DNA of 64,000 nucleotides from Marinobacter sp. es.048 (GCF_900188435.1 NZ_FYFA01000002.1:930001-994000); one strand, 5' to 3'. Shown: positions 17,179 through 25,762, counted from the stretch's first letter. Translations and numbers: made by a program. The notes: generated by a model not told the origin, from the letters alone.

Positions 17179-17198
17179 TATACGAACGCGTTCGTATA
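17179..17198. promoter_or_regulatory. 20-bp perfect palindrome, probable operator
   Basis: The centre is TACGAACGCGTTCGTA, perfect out to 20 bases, and a further half-site CGTTCGTA recurs at 17204-17211. Perfect palindromes of this size in a promoter gap commonly bind TetR- or other dimeric repressors. It lies directly upstream of the first cassette ORF and could control the whole leftward transcript. No candidate repressor gene lies beside it. Confidence 0.5.
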
Positions 17199-17295
17199 TC
17201 ACCCGTTCGTAAAACTCCTTTCAAACGCGCTCAAGAAAAAACGAGTTTTTCAAATAAAAACAGCATCTTGAGCACCAATTGCCACGGCTACCGCC

Positions 17296-17351
17296 GGAGT
17301 TATACGCCCTCTTTTGAACAACTCCTGCTCCTACCGTGGGCGTATAACTCC
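17296..17351. repeat. 14-bp perfect inverted repeat
   Basis: GGAGTTATACGCCC (17296-17309) is matched by GGGCGTATAACTCC (17338-17351) around a 28-base loop. The arms contain GTTATACGCC, similar to the GTTATGxGCC-type ends of cassette sites, but the order GTT...AAC is the reverse of a normal attC, so it may be a mobile-element footprint or an RNA hairpin. It is not followed by a T run. Confidence 0.55.
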
Positions 17352-17604
17352 ACCCAGCCTTTTCAATCTTTCCAACCCTATCAGATAGTTACCGACATTT
17401 CCCATGTGGTTTCTGGAGTTTTGCGAACGCTTTCGCCTAGCTCCCTGCGCCTCGGCACTACCCTCCCACCCACATACCTGAGATACTCATCTATACTCAC
17501 CAAACAGGATGTACCGGTCGTCTTCATGCGCCGGAGGGTGGGCAAGATTGCTCCCCACTCGACAGGCGGAGCACAGGGAAACAAAACGACAGGAGGTCAC
17601 TCCC

Positions 17605-18630
17605 ATGAAACGCATTGCTGTCTGCTTCGATGGCACCTGGAACCGCCCTGAAGAGATTCTGGGTGAGGACTTTCCCACCAACGTTCTGCAATTTGCCCGC
17701 GCCATCCGGCCTACCGACGGTAACGGGGTGGAGCAGGTGGTGTTCTACGACTGGGGCATTGGCTCCTACCACGATTCTCTTCGGGCCGGCGCCACCGGGT
17801 ACGGGCTGGAGAAGAACGTGATGGACGGCTACCGGTTTCTGGTGCACAACTACGAGCCCGGCGACGAGATTTTCCTGTTCGGGTTCAGTCGCGGTGCCTA
17901 CACGGCCCGCAGCCTGTGCGGGATGATCAATAACTGCAGCATTCTGCGAAAAGAACACGGCAGCCGGATCGAGGAGGCGTTCAAGCTCTACAAAACCAAG
18001 AAGCACAAAGCCAACGGCGACCACTCCATGGCCTGGAAGGCGAAATATTCGCTGGAGAAGCGCACGCCCATCCGGTTTGTCGGGGTGTGGGATACCGTGG
18101 GCGCCCTGGGCCTGCCGTTTACTTTTTTCGGCCTGATCAAGGATCGGGACCTATTCTACGATTGTAAGATCGGCAGCAACATTCGAGTCGCCCGCCACGC
18201 GCTTTCGCTGGACGAGCAGCGGGAGGATTTCGAACCCACGCTCTGGGAGCCGCGAGACGGCACCGATCTGGCTCAGGTCTGGTTTGCCGGGGTGCATTCG
18301 GACGTCGGCGGAGGTTACGAGCCAGACAAACAAGGTCGCACCCTGGCGGATATCCCCCTGCTGTGGTTAAAAGAGGAAGCGCAAAAAAACGCCCTGCTGT
18401 TCAACGATTCCCTGCCCGCCGAAACCCACGCCAACGCCGATCAGCACAATGAGTACAAGGGCAAGTACAAGTTGCTGGGCAAGCTGGTGCGGGAGATACC
18501 ACCGCCCGAGATCAACCGCACCTGGGTGCATCCCAGCGTTAAAGAGCGTTATGCCGGCGGGTACCGCAGCGAACCGATCGAGCAGTACAACAAGCTCCAC
18601 GGCCAATGGCCACCGCTCTGGCCGGGATGA
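17605..18630 (+). CDS. DUF2235 alpha/beta-hydrolase (Tle1-like lipase fold)
   Basis: A 341-residue protein that begins KRIAVCFDGTWNRPEE, the standard N-terminus of DUF2235 proteins. The nucleophile elbow is GFSRGAYTARS with Ser95; the catalytic Asp and His are likely in VGVWDTVGALG and GVHSDVGGGYEPD. The domain is shared with the type VI secretion phospholipase Tle1, but this single-domain protein has no VgrG or PAAR neighbour, so it is more likely a housekeeping or stress hydrolase. ATG 17605 is chosen because AGGAGG stands 7 bases before it; the frame is open further upstream. No signal peptide is seen. Confidence 0.88.
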   Translation: MKRIAVCFDGTWNRPEEILGEDFPTNVLQFARAIRPTDGNGVEQVVFYDWGIGSYHDSLRAGATGYGLEKNVMDGYRFLVHNYEPGDEIFLFGFSRGAYTARSLCGMINNCSILRKEHGSRIEEAFKLYKTKKHKANGDHSMAWKAKYSLEKRTPIRFVGVWDTVGALGLPFTFFGLIKDRDLFYDCKIGSNIRVARHALSLDEQREDFEPTLWEPRDGTDLAQVWFAGVHSDVGGGYEPDKQGRTLADIPLLWLKEEAQKNALLFNDSLPAETHANADQHNEYKGKYKLLGKLVREIPPPEINRTWVHPSVKERYAGGYRSEPIEQYNKLHGQWPPLWPG

Positions 18631-18727
18631 GCCCGCGCGTTATCGGCCTGGTTTTTGATAGACTCCGCAGCCATAGAGTGCCGTTCGATCTTGCCGGGCG
18701 GCTGTTCAGCAATGGGGGCTGTAAGTT

Positions 18728-19060
18728 GTGAAGAGCTGGATTTTTCTGGGCGTTGCCATCGTAGCGGAAGTGATTGCCACCACCGGCCTGAAAGCCAGTG
18801 AAGGGTTTACCAGACTCTGGCCCAGCCTGCTGGTGATTGCCGGCTATACAATTGCCTTTTACTTCCTCTCGCTGACCCTGAAGGAAATTCCCGTGGGCGT
18901 GGCTTATGCCATCTGGGCGGGGATGGGCGTTGTGCTGGTGGCACTTATCGGCTGGCTGATTTACGGGCAGGCTCTGGATGCCGCCACTGTGATTGGTATG
19001 GCGCTGATCATCACCGGTGTTGCAGTGATCAATCTGTTTTCCAAGTCAGTCGCTCACTAA
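18728..19060 (+). CDS. Small multidrug resistance (SMR) transporter, EmrE type
   Basis: A 110-residue protein with four membrane helices. The essential membrane-embedded glutamate is Glu14 ([14 protein letters not shown]), and the conserved Trp of EmrE is in [13 protein letters not shown]. It works as an antiparallel dimer exchanging protons for cationic compounds such as quaternary ammonium dyes. The start is GTG, preceded by a GGGGGC run. Features such as the LKASEGFTR loop favour EmrE/QacE over the guanidinium exporter SugE. Confidence 0.9.
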   Translation: MKSWIFLGVAIVAEVIATTGLKASEGFTRLWPSLLVIAGYTIAFYFLSLTLKEIPVGVAYAIWAGMGVVLVALIGWLIYGQALDAATVIGMALIITGVAVINLFSKSVAH

Positions 19061-19084
19061 CCTGACGGTAAATTCGGAGCCCCC

Positions 19085-19810
19085 ATGCATCTCCCCTTCT
19101 GGCTGACCACTACCCTGCTCTTCCCAGTACTGCTCTACCAGGGCAAACAGGCGCGCCGCACAACGCCGAGGTTGCCGGAGGCCGGGGGCGCTCCGTGCGG
19201 TCAATATGGTGAAGGCACTCCCGCCAGGCGAGTCCTGGTGATTGGCGAATCCACGGCGGCAGGCGTGGGTGTTGAAACCCACGATCAGGGCCTGGCCAGC
19301 CAGTTGGCAAGGGAGATTCACGAGCGCACGGGCCAGACCATTGCCTGGCATACCTCCGGGGTCAACGGCATCCGGCTTGGGGCGTTGATTCACAAGCTGG
19401 AAACCGCCGAGTTGCCAGAGGCGGATGTGGTGCTCTTGAGCATGGGGGTAAACGACACCACGGGCTTCACGCCCCGCTTTCGTTTCCGCCGGCAGTTGCG
19501 GGCATTGCGTGAATTGCTGGCGCCACGATATTCAGGGCCCATTCTGCTTCTGAGCGTGCCACCGATGCATCTGTTCACGGCACTGCCCTCGCCGCTCCGG
19601 CACGTGATGGGGTGGCGGGCCCGGCAGCTGGATAACCTCTACATCCGTCTGGCACGCCAGTTTCCTGAAGACTTCCGTTACGTGAACTACCCGGTGGTCA
19701 CCGATCCTGAGCTTCTGGCCAGGGATGGCTATCACCCCGGCCAGAAGGGTTACCGCTATATTGCCGAGGCACTGGCAGACAGGGTCAGCCCCACCAATCA
19801 GCCAGACTAA
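19085..19810 (+). CDS. SGNH/GDSL-type hydrolase
   Basis: A 241-residue esterase-type protein. Block I is VIGESTAAGVG with Ser56 (GES instead of GDS), block III is SMGVNDTTG with the oxyanion Asn, and block V is DGYHPGQKGY with Asp214 and His217. A hydrophobic N-terminus (LPFWLTTTLLFPVLLYQ) is either a membrane anchor or a signal. It probably cleaves an acyl or acetyl ester in the periplasm. It lies 24 nt downstream of the SMR gene on the same strand, with a GGAG ribosome-binding site, so the two may be co-transcribed. Confidence 0.87.
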   Translation: MHLPFWLTTTLLFPVLLYQGKQARRTTPRLPEAGGAPCGQYGEGTPARRVLVIGESTAAGVGVETHDQGLASQLAREIHERTGQTIAWHTSGVNGIRLGALIHKLETAELPEADVVLLSMGVNDTTGFTPRFRFRRQLRALRELLAPRYSGPILLLSVPPMHLFTALPSPLRHVMGWRARQLDNLYIRLARQFPEDFRYVNYPVVTDPELLARDGYHPGQKGYRYIAEALADRVSPTNQPD

Positions 19811-19825
19811 CCCTTCCTTCCCGCC

Positions 19826-21484
19826 TCAGGGCGCCAGCTTGCGCTTCAACGCCTTGGAAACCGACAGCGGCAGACTGGGCAGTGAGCGCAGCATCCACGG
19901 CAGTATCCGGCGTTTTACCCCGCTCAGGGATTCCGGGATCACGGCTTCAATAAGGTGGGGCCCGGGCATTCTCTGAGCGTATTCCAGGGCTTTTGCCATT
20001 TCCTCAGCGGTGTGTACGCGCACGGCGTGAACGCCCATGCCGTTGGCCATTTCCGCGAAGTTGATCACCGGGCCGCGCAGGTCCAGCTGGGATTTGGCTT
20101 TCTCTCCTGCCTCTTCCGCGCCTACCCGCTCCAGTTCGATGTTGAGCACGGAGTAGGAGGAGTTGTTGCAGATGATGAAGGTAACGTTCAGCTGTTCCCG
20201 GGCCATGGTCCACAGGGCCTGGATGGTGTACATGGCGGTGCCATCGCCGATCAGGGCGATAACCGGCCGGTCCGGGCAGGCCACGGCGGCACCCACGGCA
20301 TTGGGCAGGCCTTGGCCGATGGCGCCACCGGTGAGGGTGAGCATGTCGTGACGGGGCGCGCCGGCGGTCATGACCGAGAGCATCAGGCTGGAAGTGATGC
20401 CCTCGTCCACGATGATGGCGTTCTCGGGCATCAACTCACCTACCGCCTTGCAGACTTTCTCGGCGGTCAGCTTGCCCCGTGGCCGGCCCGGTCGTTTCGC
20501 CGGTTGCAGCTTCGGCTGCGCCTGGCTGGCGCCAACGGCGTCATTGAGTTTGTTGAGGCTGGCCAGAATATCCTGGTCCGGGGCGGCAAGGGTGTGTACC
20601 TGGCAGGTATCCGGCACCAGGTAGCTCTGCTTTCCGGGATAGGCGAAGAAGGAAACCGGCGCTTTCGAATCCACCAGGATCAGCTGTTCTATATCGGTAA
20701 GCTGCACCGTGGCGAGTTCCGCCAGGTAGGCGATTCGTTCGATGTAAGGCAGGCCTGCACCCCGTTCCATGCGGGTGGGGAAGGTTTCCGCCAATAGTGT
20801 AACGCCGCTGTGGGCGGCCAGTTTGGCGGCCGCCAGCATGCTGGGCTCTCGCAGGGAATGGCCGCCCATCAGCAGGGCGGTTTTCTTGCCGGAGCGGATC
20901 GCCTTGGCAATGGCTTCCACGGTGGCATCGTCTGCCGGCTCCGGTGTTGGCGGTGCCATGGGCGCGCTGGGCACACCGCCCTCCCCCCAGGACACATCGG
21001 CAGGCAATATCAATGTGGCTACCTGCCCGGGCGCTGTGCGGGCAGCCGCGATGGCTTCGGCGGCGTCCTGGCAGAGGGTTTCCGTGCTCTTGGCGGTGCG
21101 CACAAACCCCGGGGACACATTGCGGGCCACGGTCTCGATATCAGATTGCAGCTGGGCATCGTATTTCACGTGGTAGGTGGCGTGGTCGCCCACAATGTTC
21201 AGCACCGGCACCTTGCCCTTGCGGGCGTTGTGCAGGTTGGCCAGGCCATTGCCCAGTCCGCACCCCAGGTGCAACAGGGTGGCGGCGGGTTTGTCGGCCA
21301 TGCGGGCGTAGCCGTCAGCGGCGCCGGTGGCGACCCCCTCGAACAGGGCAAGCACCGCCCGCATTTTGGGCTCGTCATCCAGGGCGGCCACAAAGTGCAT
21401 CTCGCTGGTGCCGGGGTTGCTGAAGCAGACCTCAACGCCGGCATCCACCAGGGTTTTCATCAGGGCTTGAGCGCCGTTTGTCAT
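19826..21484 (-). CDS. Thiamine-diphosphate enzyme, acetolactate synthase large subunit-like
   Basis: A 552-residue ThDP-dependent enzyme. The N-terminal domain has GVEVCFSNPGTSEMHF and the ThDP-activating Glu in LALFEGVATGAADGYARM. The C-terminal domain has the cofactor motif GDGTAMYTIQALWTMAR ... ICNN. No FAD-binding or regulatory-subunit contact is obvious, and the sequence ends in an extra basic tail after the usual stop (VKRRILPWMLRSLP). It could be a 2-oxoacid decarboxylase or carboligase and need not be a biosynthetic AHAS. It follows the FAD dehydrogenase gene at 58 nt, so the two are likely one operon. Confidence 0.86.
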   Translation of the reverse strand: MTNGAQALMKTLVDAGVEVCFSNPGTSEMHFVAALDDEPKMRAVLALFEGVATGAADGYARMADKPAATLLHLGCGLGNGLANLHNARKGKVPVLNIVGDHATYHVKYDAQLQSDIETVARNVSPGFVRTAKSTETLCQDAAEAIAAARTAPGQVATLILPADVSWGEGGVPSAPMAPPTPEPADDATVEAIAKAIRSGKKTALLMGGHSLREPSMLAAAKLAAHSGVTLLAETFPTRMERGAGLPYIERIAYLAELATVQLTDIEQLILVDSKAPVSFFAYPGKQSYLVPDTCQVHTLAAPDQDILASLNKLNDAVGASQAQPKLQPAKRPGRPRGKLTAEKVCKAVGELMPENAIIVDEGITSSLMLSVMTAGAPRHDMLTLTGGAIGQGLPNAVGAAVACPDRPVIALIGDGTAMYTIQALWTMAREQLNVTFIICNNSSYSVLNIELERVGAEEAGEKAKSQLDLRGPVINFAEMANGMGVHAVRVHTAEEMAKALEYAQRMPGPHLIEAVIPESLSGVKRRILPWMLRSLPSLPLSVSKALKRKLAP

Positions 21485-21542
21485 TGTTGTTCTCCAAGCT
21501 TTCCGGGTTCGGGGTTTGGGTTATGTGTTTTGCCCACAGGAT

Positions 21543-23156
21543 TCAGCCTCCGGCCACGATGGCGCGCACCGCTGCCCGGGCTGTCATGATGCAGCCAGGC
21601 AGGAAGGTGCCTTCCAGGGAACGTTTGCCGTTCGCACCGCCGCCACCAAAGCCTGCCGCCTCGCCGACACAATAGAGGCCTTCAACCGGCTGCCCGTGGG
21701 CGCCCAGGACTCGGCTCTGCAGATCGGTTTGCAGGCCACCCAGGCTCTTGCGAGTAATCAGCTGCATGCGGATGGCGATAAAGGGGCCGGCGCCGGATTT
21801 CTGCAGCGGCGCTGGTTTGCAGGTGCGCAGGCGGTCCGGCTTCCATTCCCGGGCATGCTGGATCATCCGGATCTGGGGGTCGTCATGGAGGCTGGTGCCT
21901 GCCGCGAAGTTGGCATCAAAGGCATCGGCGGTGGCCTTGAGTGTTGCCGGGTTGATGTCGTTGGAGCAGGTCAGCGCGTTCATCTTGCCGGCCAGATCCG
22001 TCAGGCTGTCCGCCACCAGGAAATCCCGGCTTTCATGCTGCATCTGCCGAATCAGGGCGTGGTTGCCCAGCAACAGCTCTTTCACAAACTGGGGGAACTG
22101 TTTATCCCGGATGCGGGCGTTGTGCTCGGCGCCCGAGATGGCAAACTCCTTGGCGGCGATGCGCCAGTTAAGCAGGTGCCAGGTCCAGGGCTTTTCCTGT
22201 TCGGCCACGCGCTGGCACAACCAGTGGGTATCGAAGCCGGTCACCAGCGGTTCCGGGCCAATCCGCTCGCCACGGTGGTTCAGCCACAGGGCCGATTTGC
22301 ACGGGATGGTGGAAAGACCGTGGCCGGGAAAGTGGGGGTACGGATGCGGGAACCCGGCCGCGTAATTCCACATTTCGCCAGCGTGGGTAATCCGGCCTCC
22401 GAGGGTGTCGGCCACCCAGTGATGCATGCGGCCATCGGCATAAGGGTGGGCACCATTCAACATGCGGGTGGGCTGCTGGCGATCCACCGGCCAGTTCGCA
22501 CGGCATTCCTTGTGGCTGCCGTTTATGCCGCCAGTGGCCAGAACCACGGCAGACGCGGCGAAGCGAACTTCCTCACCCGTGGCCTCGTTAATGGCCAGGG
22601 CGCCGCTGACTCTTCCCGCTTCGTGGTCCAGTTCGGTAATGCGATGCTGGTGCAGCAGCGTGAGCTTGCCGCTGGTGTTCTCCCGGTGCAGCGAGGTCAT
22701 CAGGCAGCGGACCAGTTCCCGGGCGGTGCCCCACACTACATGGTACCGGGGCAAACGATTACCATCACCGAAACGGCCGCGCTCAACCCAGTTCACGGCG
22801 GGCAGGAACTTGATGCCTTCGTTGCTGAGCCAGTCGTAGACCTCGGAGCGTGAATGCTCAACGTAGTAACGGGCCCATTGCAGGGGCAATTCATCGTCGG
22901 GGGCCAGCTCGCCAAAGCTGAGCCAGTCTTCCAGGGCAATCTCCGGTGTGTCGGCAATCTTCATGCGCTTCTGCAGCGGCGTACCCACCAGCATCATGCC
23001 ACCAAAGGCCCACAGCGCCAGGCCACCCATCCGCTCTTCGGTGTCCCGGTCTGCCAGGGTTACGGACTTGCCGGCGCGCAATCCTTCCAGAGCCGCGACA
23101 ATACCGGCCAGCCCGCCGCCGACCACCAGAATGTCTGAGGAAATCACCTTGGCCAT
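21543..23156 (-). CDS. FAD-binding dehydrogenase, 3-ketosteroid delta-1-dehydrogenase-like
   Basis: A 537-residue flavoprotein. The dinucleotide-binding motif is at the N-terminus (DILVVGGGLAGIVAALEGL), and the second FAD contact, LYCVGEAAGFGGGGANG followed by LEGTFLPGCIMTAR, closes the fold near the C-terminus. The family (fumarate reductase/succinate dehydrogenase flavoprotein type) includes 3-ketosteroid dehydrogenases and many FAD-binding dehydrogenases of unknown substrate. There is no signal peptide. It is divergent from an AraC regulator, with two operator-like direct repeats between, and heads an operon with the ThDP enzyme; the pair may process a ketone-bearing substrate. Confidence 0.85.
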   Translation of the reverse strand: MAKVISSDILVVGGGLAGIVAALEGLRAGKSVTLADRDTEERMGGLALWAFGGMMLVGTPLQKRMKIADTPEIALEDWLSFGELAPDDELPLQWARYYVEHSRSEVYDWLSNEGIKFLPAVNWVERGRFGDGNRLPRYHVVWGTARELVRCLMTSLHRENTSGKLTLLHQHRITELDHEAGRVSGALAINEATGEEVRFAASAVVLATGGINGSHKECRANWPVDRQQPTRMLNGAHPYADGRMHHWVADTLGGRITHAGEMWNYAAGFPHPYPHFPGHGLSTIPCKSALWLNHRGERIGPEPLVTGFDTHWLCQRVAEQEKPWTWHLLNWRIAAKEFAISGAEHNARIRDKQFPQFVKELLLGNHALIRQMQHESRDFLVADSLTDLAGKMNALTCSNDINPATLKATADAFDANFAAGTSLHDDPQIRMIQHAREWKPDRLRTCKPAPLQKSGAGPFIAIRMQLITRKSLGGLQTDLQSRVLGAHGQPVEGLYCVGEAAGFGGGGANGKRSLEGTFLPGCIMTARAAVRAIVAGG

Positions 23157-23220
23157 ATCGCATCCGACCCGATTGCAATGAGTTGTCAGCTTTAAAGATA
23201 TACCGGTACCATGGCTTAAA

Positions 23221-23260
23221 AATTGACTTTAAAGGCCAACAAAATTGACCTTAGAGGCCA
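23221..23260. promoter_or_regulatory. 22-bp-period direct repeat, AraC operator candidate
   Basis: AATTGACTTTAAAGGCCA (23221-23238) recurs as AATTGACCTTAGAGGCCA (23243-23260), 16 of 18 bases the same, with a period of 22 bp, about two turns of the helix. AraC-family proteins bind such tandem direct repeats. It lies between the AraC gene and the FAD dehydrogenase gene and overlaps the TTG start at 23245, so either the real start is the GTG at 23278 or the gene is autorepressed. Confidence 0.6.
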
Positions 23261-24261
23261 CGGTTTCCATTGGCTGGGTGAATACTGTTATCGCGGCGGC
23301 GCAAAGGCTGTCCGTAGATGAACGCACTTTGCTGGCGACGGCGGGTATCCCGGAGGCTGCCAGCGCTCAGGAACGCTGGGCCATTGATGATATTACACGG
23401 CTCTGGCATGCCGCCGAGCGTTGCACCGGAGACCCCGGTTTTGGCCTGAAGGTAGGCGCCGAGTTCACCCCCATGAGCATCAGTGGTGTGGGCTTTGCGC
23501 TGCAGTCTGCGGCAACCCTGCGTGAGGCCATTGTGATGGTGCAGCGGTTCCAGCGGCTGATCTCCGATGGTGGCCGCTTCCAGGTCCTGACAGGCCATGC
23601 CGCGACCTGGCTGGTCTACCATCCCCGGCAGGGAAAACTGGCCTTCAGCCCACACCAGATAGAAGCCGTTCTGGCAGCGGTAGTCGGGTTTGCCAGCTGG
23701 GTTACAGGCACCCGGATGCAACCCTCGCGGGTGCAGTTCAGCCAACCTCGCCTCGGTCCCTTGGCGGGATACCAGACGGTCTTCAATTGCCCGGTGGAAT
23801 TCGAGCAGGCGTTCAGCGGCGTCCAGATCGACAATGCCGTTCTGGACCAGCCCCTGCCCCAGGCGGACCCCCACCTTGCCCAGGTGCACGAGCGCTACAC
23901 CAATGCCCGCCTTGCCGCGCTCTCCATCAACAGTGCCTCCGTGCCGGAAATACGCAGATGGCTCATTGCCCGTTTGGGACCGGTGCTGCCCCGCCGGGCC
24001 GACGCGGCCGAAGCGCTCGGCATCAGCGAACGCAGCCTGGCCCGGCGGCTCCGTGAACAGGGCCAGACCTTCGATGGGCTTGTAGACGACGTACGCCGTG
24101 AAAAGGCTTTGCAGGGGGTTGCGGAATCCACCTCTTCCCTGCCGGAAATCGCCGAGGCGTTGGGGTTTGCCGAGGTAAGCACGTTTTACCGGGCATTCCG
24201 ACGCTGGACGGGCATGCCGCCAGTGCGGTGGCGCAAGCAGCAGTATTTGGTGCAACGATAG
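23245..24261 (+). CDS. AraC-family transcriptional regulator
   Basis: A regulator of up to 338 residues with an N-terminal arabinose-binding-like region (MSISGVGFALQSAATLREAI, the PF12625 style) and a C-terminal double helix-turn-helix (AEALGISERSLARRLREQG and SLPEIAEALGFAEVSTFYRAF). No ATG fits: the frame opens at TTG 23245 (VSIGWVN, which resembles family N-termini), while GTG 23278 is an alternative that clears the operator-like repeats. It probably activates the divergent FAD/ThDP operon in response to a small-molecule inducer. Confidence 0.88.
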   Translation: MTLEATVSIGWVNTVIAAAQRLSVDERTLLATAGIPEAASAQERWAIDDITRLWHAAERCTGDPGFGLKVGAEFTPMSISGVGFALQSAATLREAIVMVQRFQRLISDGGRFQVLTGHAATWLVYHPRQGKLAFSPHQIEAVLAAVVGFASWVTGTRMQPSRVQFSQPRLGPLAGYQTVFNCPVEFEQAFSGVQIDNAVLDQPLPQADPHLAQVHERYTNARLAALSINSASVPEIRRWLIARLGPVLPRRADAAEALGISERSLARRLREQGQTFDGLVDDVRREKALQGVAESTSSLPEIAEALGFAEVSTFYRAFRRWTGMPPVRWRKQQYLVQR

Positions 24262-24362
24262 TGCGAAACGCCGCAACAGTTGACTGACCGTGAGCAAATT
24301 CCTGTTGAGCAGCAACGGACCAACAAGTAACCTGCTGATCAGACACCATTGCCCGAGGCCCC

Positions 24363-24971
24363 ATGAAGCCTGACTCCCATCAGCTCCCAGACAATGCCAG
24401 CGCAGGAATCGGCCCGCAGTCGCCCTCCGACAGCACTGAGCGTGTTGCCAAGCTGATTCAACGCGTCGCTCAAAAAGACCGCCAGGCCTTCGCCCTGCTC
24501 TACGAGGCTACTGCCCCGAAACTTCTGGGCACGGTGTTGCGTATCCTCAGAGACAGAGGATGGGCAGATGATGTTATTCAGGACAGTTACCTCAAGATCT
24601 GGCAGAAAGCCGAGCAGTTTAGTCCTGGCCAATCCTCGCCGATTACCTGGCTGGTTTCCATTGCCCGCAACAGTGCAATTGATGAGCTGCGCAAACACCC
24701 TGCCGGACGCACCACGAACAGCGATGAGCTGGACGAGATGCCGGGCAGACAGTCAACGGCTCAGGAGCAGCTGGAAGACCAGCGGGCGGCAAATCAACTG
24801 AATCACTGCATCGACCAATTGGAAAAAGACCGACAGGACATGGTACGCCTGGCCTACCTTAACGGATGGTCCCGGGAGGACCTGGCAAGCCAGTTTGAAC
24901 AGCCGATCAATACTGTAAAGACCTGGCTGCACCGCGCCCTGAAACAGCTGAAAAGGTGCCTGGAATCATGA
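24363..24971 (+). CDS. ECF-type RNA polymerase sigma factor
   Basis: A 202-residue sigma-70 family factor. Region 2 is clear (FALLYEATAPKLLGTVLRIL, WADDVIQDSYLKIWQKAEQF, ITWLVSIARNSAIDELRK), and region 4 (LAYLNGWSREDLASQFEQPINTVKTWLHRAL) is the promoter -35 reading helix-turn-helix. A 35-residue N-terminal stretch is unstructured. Its stop overlaps the start of the anti-sigma gene (ATGA), as usual for sigma/anti-sigma pairs. It resembles the SigK/RpoE-like branch with RskA-type partners. The inducing signal is unknown. Confidence 0.92.
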   Translation: MKPDSHQLPDNASAGIGPQSPSDSTERVAKLIQRVAQKDRQAFALLYEATAPKLLGTVLRILRDRGWADDVIQDSYLKIWQKAEQFSPGQSSPITWLVSIARNSAIDELRKHPAGRTTNSDELDEMPGRQSTAQEQLEDQRAANQLNHCIDQLEKDRQDMVRLAYLNGWSREDLASQFEQPINTVKTWLHRALKQLKRCLES

Positions 24972-25699
24972 CTGAACGCGACGACCTGGACATTCTGGTT
25001 GCAGAGTTCGTTCTGGGCACTCTGCCGGCCTCGGAGCGGGAGTATATTGAAACCCGGCGCCGCGAGGAACCGGAGGTGGATGACCTGATACTGCAATGGG
25101 AAGAGCGGTTAGGCAGGCTGGCTGAAGAAACCGAACCCGTGCAGCCCTCGCCCGCGCTGTTCGCAAAAATCGAAAAGGCTCTGGACCGCATCGAATCGGC
25201 GCCTCGCCAGGCGACCGAAACCTCCAACGTAGTGGCTCTGCGCAGTCAACTCAAGCGCTGGCGTTGGAGCACCGCGATTGCCTCGGCGGCCGCCCTGGTT
25301 CTCGTGGCCGTTCTGGCGTTCCAGCCACAGCCCGAGCCACAAGCCCAGTCGTTTGTTGCGGTTTTCCAGAACAACGATGAACAGCCAGCCTTCCTGCTTA
25401 CCGTGGACCTGAAGGAACAGCGGCTCAATATCCGACCGGTGACCGCCGAGCCAAGGCCGGGAAAATCCTATCAGTTGTGGATCAAGGCAGACGAACTGGG
25501 ACCAAACCCACAGTCCGTGGGCGTTCTGGGCAACGATTTCAACCTTGATGAGGGGGCCTTGAGGAATTATGACCCGGCGCTTCTCAAGGAAGCCACGTTT
25601 GGCATCAGTGTCGAGCCCGAAGGCGGCTCACCCACTGGCCAGCCGACCGGCCCGGCGATTCACGGCTACCTCTACCCCACCGACGGAAACAATCCATAG
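24968..25699 (+). CDS. Anti-sigma factor, RskA type
   Basis: A 243-residue inner-membrane anti-sigma factor. The cytoplasmic N-terminus (about residues 1-90: LVAEFVLGTLPASEREYIE and LILQWEERLGRLAEE) would bind the sigma factor. A single membrane helix follows (STAIASAAALVLVAVLAF), and then a periplasmic RskA domain with GKSYQLWIKADELGPNPQSVGVLG. It has no zinc-binding HxxxCxxC motif. Translation starts at ATG 24968, overlapping the sigma stop; the upstream MPGI codons are part of the sigma gene. Confidence 0.9.
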   Translation: MTERDDLDILVAEFVLGTLPASEREYIETRRREEPEVDDLILQWEERLGRLAEETEPVQPSPALFAKIEKALDRIESAPRQATETSNVVALRSQLKRWRWSTAIASAAALVLVAVLAFQPQPEPQAQSFVAVFQNNDEQPAFLLTVDLKEQRLNIRPVTAEPRPGKSYQLWIKADELGPNPQSVGVLGNDFNLDEGALRNYDPALLKEATFGISVEPEGGSPTGQPTGPAIHGYLYPTDGNNP

Positions 25700-25725
25700 G
25701 CAGGGGCAAAAAAAATTTTCGTGCC

Positions 25726-25751
25726 TGAAACTTTGCGCATCCGCTCCCGTA
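25726..25751 (+). promoter_or_regulatory. Candidate ECF-sigma promoter
   Basis: TGAAAC (25726-25731) and CCCGTA (25746-25751) are separated by 14 bases, similar to AAC-containing -35 and CGT-containing -10 elements of ECF promoters. They lie upstream of the exported-protein gene that follows the sigma/anti-sigma pair. The match is short and could be chance. Confidence 0.3.
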
Positions 25752-25762
25752 GCTGCAGTTAA

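Larger units (their letters stand above)
17145..17604. other. 460-nt intergenic region with several inverted repeats
   Basis: This gap between the cassette-like run (leftward) and the DUF2235 gene (rightward) has no convincing ORF. It contains a GTTAGGC core on the minus strand, a 20-bp perfect palindrome, a repeated CGTTCGTA half-site, a 14-bp perfect inverted repeat and AT-rich stretches that could hold divergent promoters. If the array were a complete integron, attI and intI would be expected here, but no integrase is encoded. Confidence 0.7.

Noticed and set aside
17172..17604. A hidden integron integrase next to the cassette run
   Set aside because: I found no tyrosine-recombinase boxes in any frame of the gap; the next gene is a DUF2235 hydrolase.
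17605..18630. Type VI secretion lipase effector
   Set aside because: The DUF2235 fold fits, but no VgrG, PAAR, Hcp or immunity gene is near, so an effector role is not supported.
21516..22853. Long antisense frame (445 codons) opposite the FAD dehydrogenase
   Set aside because: It mirrors a well-supported flavoprotein, its composition is Gly/Gln/His-rich nonsense and it has no domain; GC-rich genes often have open antisense frames.
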